From the NCBI GenBank assembly GCA_018897155.1, contig JAHILE010000030.1:1-13708 (forward strand): DNA of 13,708 nucleotides, read 5' to 3'. The position numbers were made by a program, and so were the translations under genes. The notes under the pieces are model-generated. The model did no database searches. It saw nothing but the letters and a program-made list of their open reading frames with translations, and had not been told where the DNA came from. Shown in pieces: positions 12,901 to 13,708 of the stretch (the first letter of the stretch is position 1; the number at the start of each line of letters is the position of its first letter). Origin of the DNA: Nanoarchaeota archaeon (GTDB lineage: Archaea > EX4484-52 > LFW-46).

Positions 12901-13708
12901 ACACAACTGGCGGCACAATATCTAATTCATACAACCTAACAACGAATGAAAACGGGGTTCTGCCATCATTTACAATATCATTGAATGAAAATTCAGAGAT
13001 GGCCATTATTACGGACATAGATCCGCCAAATATAATCCTGATTTCACCTGGAAACACAACATCCCTCTCAGCAGGAACAACGTTCATATGGATTAACATA
13101 ACAACAGACGAAAACGCCGTGTGCAGATACAACCTAATAAATTCATCTTTTGCGTATTCAGACGGAACGAACTTCACAAACACCGGAAGCACAAGCCATT
13201 CGTTTCTTTATTCCGGCTTGTCTGACGGGACAACGTACAGCCTGTATTACAAATGCAATGACAGCTACGGAAATATAAACGCTGATTCTGTTTATCATGT
13301 ATTCAGCGTCAGTTCGCCTGCGCAGCAAACTACAACCACAACTTCATCCTCCGGCGGTGGAGGAGGCGGAGGCTCAACAACGACAAAAACAATAACCGTT
13401 CTGCCAAAAAACGATATTGAAAAAGTTGTTGTGAACCTGAAATCCGCGCTTTCAGGAGCTTCGGTTACTGTTGCAAAAGTTGAAACAGTGCCTGTTTCTG
13501 CGCCGAAAGAACCGGTTTACCAGTACATCAACATCACAAAGAAGAATTTCAACAATTCTCAGATAAACAATGCGACGATTGATTTCAAAGTCAATAAGTC
13601 GTGGATTTTGCAGAACAACTTTACAATGATATGGCTTGCTCGCTATGAAAACGGCTGGAACAAGCTGAAGACGGATTTGCTCAATTCAACCGCGACTGTG
13701 AATTATTA

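Larger units (their letters stand above)
12085..13708 (+). pseudogene. NosD-like/PGF-pre-PGF surface protein gene, 5'-truncated and split into three frames (3' end outside window)
   Basis: Segment A (~12085-12534) codes beta-helix sequence (HTIVRNNIIDG, NISGN-type repeats) with no start codon or signal peptide; its upstream frame runs into the antisense of the HAD gene. It ends in a nonsense IYIYIYIHIYI tail at a TA-rich repeat. Segment B (shifted frame, ~12530-12901) resumes with NTATQNIIYNN and the NosD-type GGNYY...FCDSPYTL...DYLPL end, and stops in TTCAATATATAA. Segment C (third frame, 12903 to the window end) has a fibronectin-like domain with a Cys pair (AVCRYN...YYKCNDSYGN), a Thr/Gly linker, and a PGF-pre-PGF domain (VYQYINITKKNF, WLARYENGWNKL). 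The intact protein would be exported and cell-wall or membrane anchored. N-x-S/T sequons are abundant. Decay is likelier than a working gene because the 5' end is missing. Confidence 0.82.

Noticed and set aside
12854-13192. 112-codon minus-strand frame
   Set aside because: It is antisense to the fibronectin-like part of the surface protein, which has clear domain features.
1-13708. CRISPR array, insertion sequence ends or integrase attachment site
   Set aside because: No regularly spaced repeats, transposase, terminal inverted repeats with target duplication, or integrase gene were seen.

Overview
This window looks archaeal. Most genes are preceded by a TATA-like box, often 22-32 nt from the start codon, which suggests leaderless transcripts. 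Other genes carry a GGTGAT Shine-Dalgarno sequence. A tRNA-Ser gene has an intron after position 37 with a bulge-helix-bulge-like junction. The protein families (TraB/PrgY-like, an archaeal J-domain protein, a NosD-like surface protein with a PGF-pre-PGF domain) also fit Archaea. The small, loosely spaced, mostly single-gene units resemble DPANN or environmental euryarchaeal genomes, but I cannot assign a lineage from sequence alone.

Layout. (1) 1-2165 is a restriction-modification patch: the 3' part of a large type IIG-like methylase/specificity protein, then a tiny ORF and a small putative nuclease-like protein. The central part of the methylase gene differs sharply in base composition from both ends. 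(2) 2364-5408 (+) holds a KilA-N protein, a flavodoxin, a GC-rich structured spacer, a phosphoribosyltransferase, and two overlapping unknown ORFs that may be one frameshifted gene. (3) 5529-7219 (+) holds an amidohydrolase and a polytopic membrane protein, separated by a decayed minus-strand gene remnant. (4) 7309-8819 (-) holds an SdpI/DUF1648 membrane protein and a calcineurin-like phosphoesterase relative that has lost most metal ligands and is interrupted by an in-frame amber codon. (5) 8873-9792 (+) holds tRNA-Ser(CGA) with a 155-nt, highly structured intron, then a J-domain protein. (6) 9948-12010 (-) holds an unknown protein, a TraB-like protein and a HAD phosphatase. (7) From about 12085 to the end (+) runs a broken surface-protein gene split into three frames, with both breaks at TA-rich repeats.

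No single pathway unites the genes. The methylase and its small neighbours probably act together, and the rest are independent housekeeping or accessory functions. The recurring theme is gene disruption. At least four loci are interrupted, and three of them break at or beside a short repeat (A8, TTGCT duplication, TA-rich microsatellites with a 14-bp tandem duplication). This may mean replication slippage and gene decay, phase-variation-like switching, or sequencing/assembly indels. Raw reads would decide.
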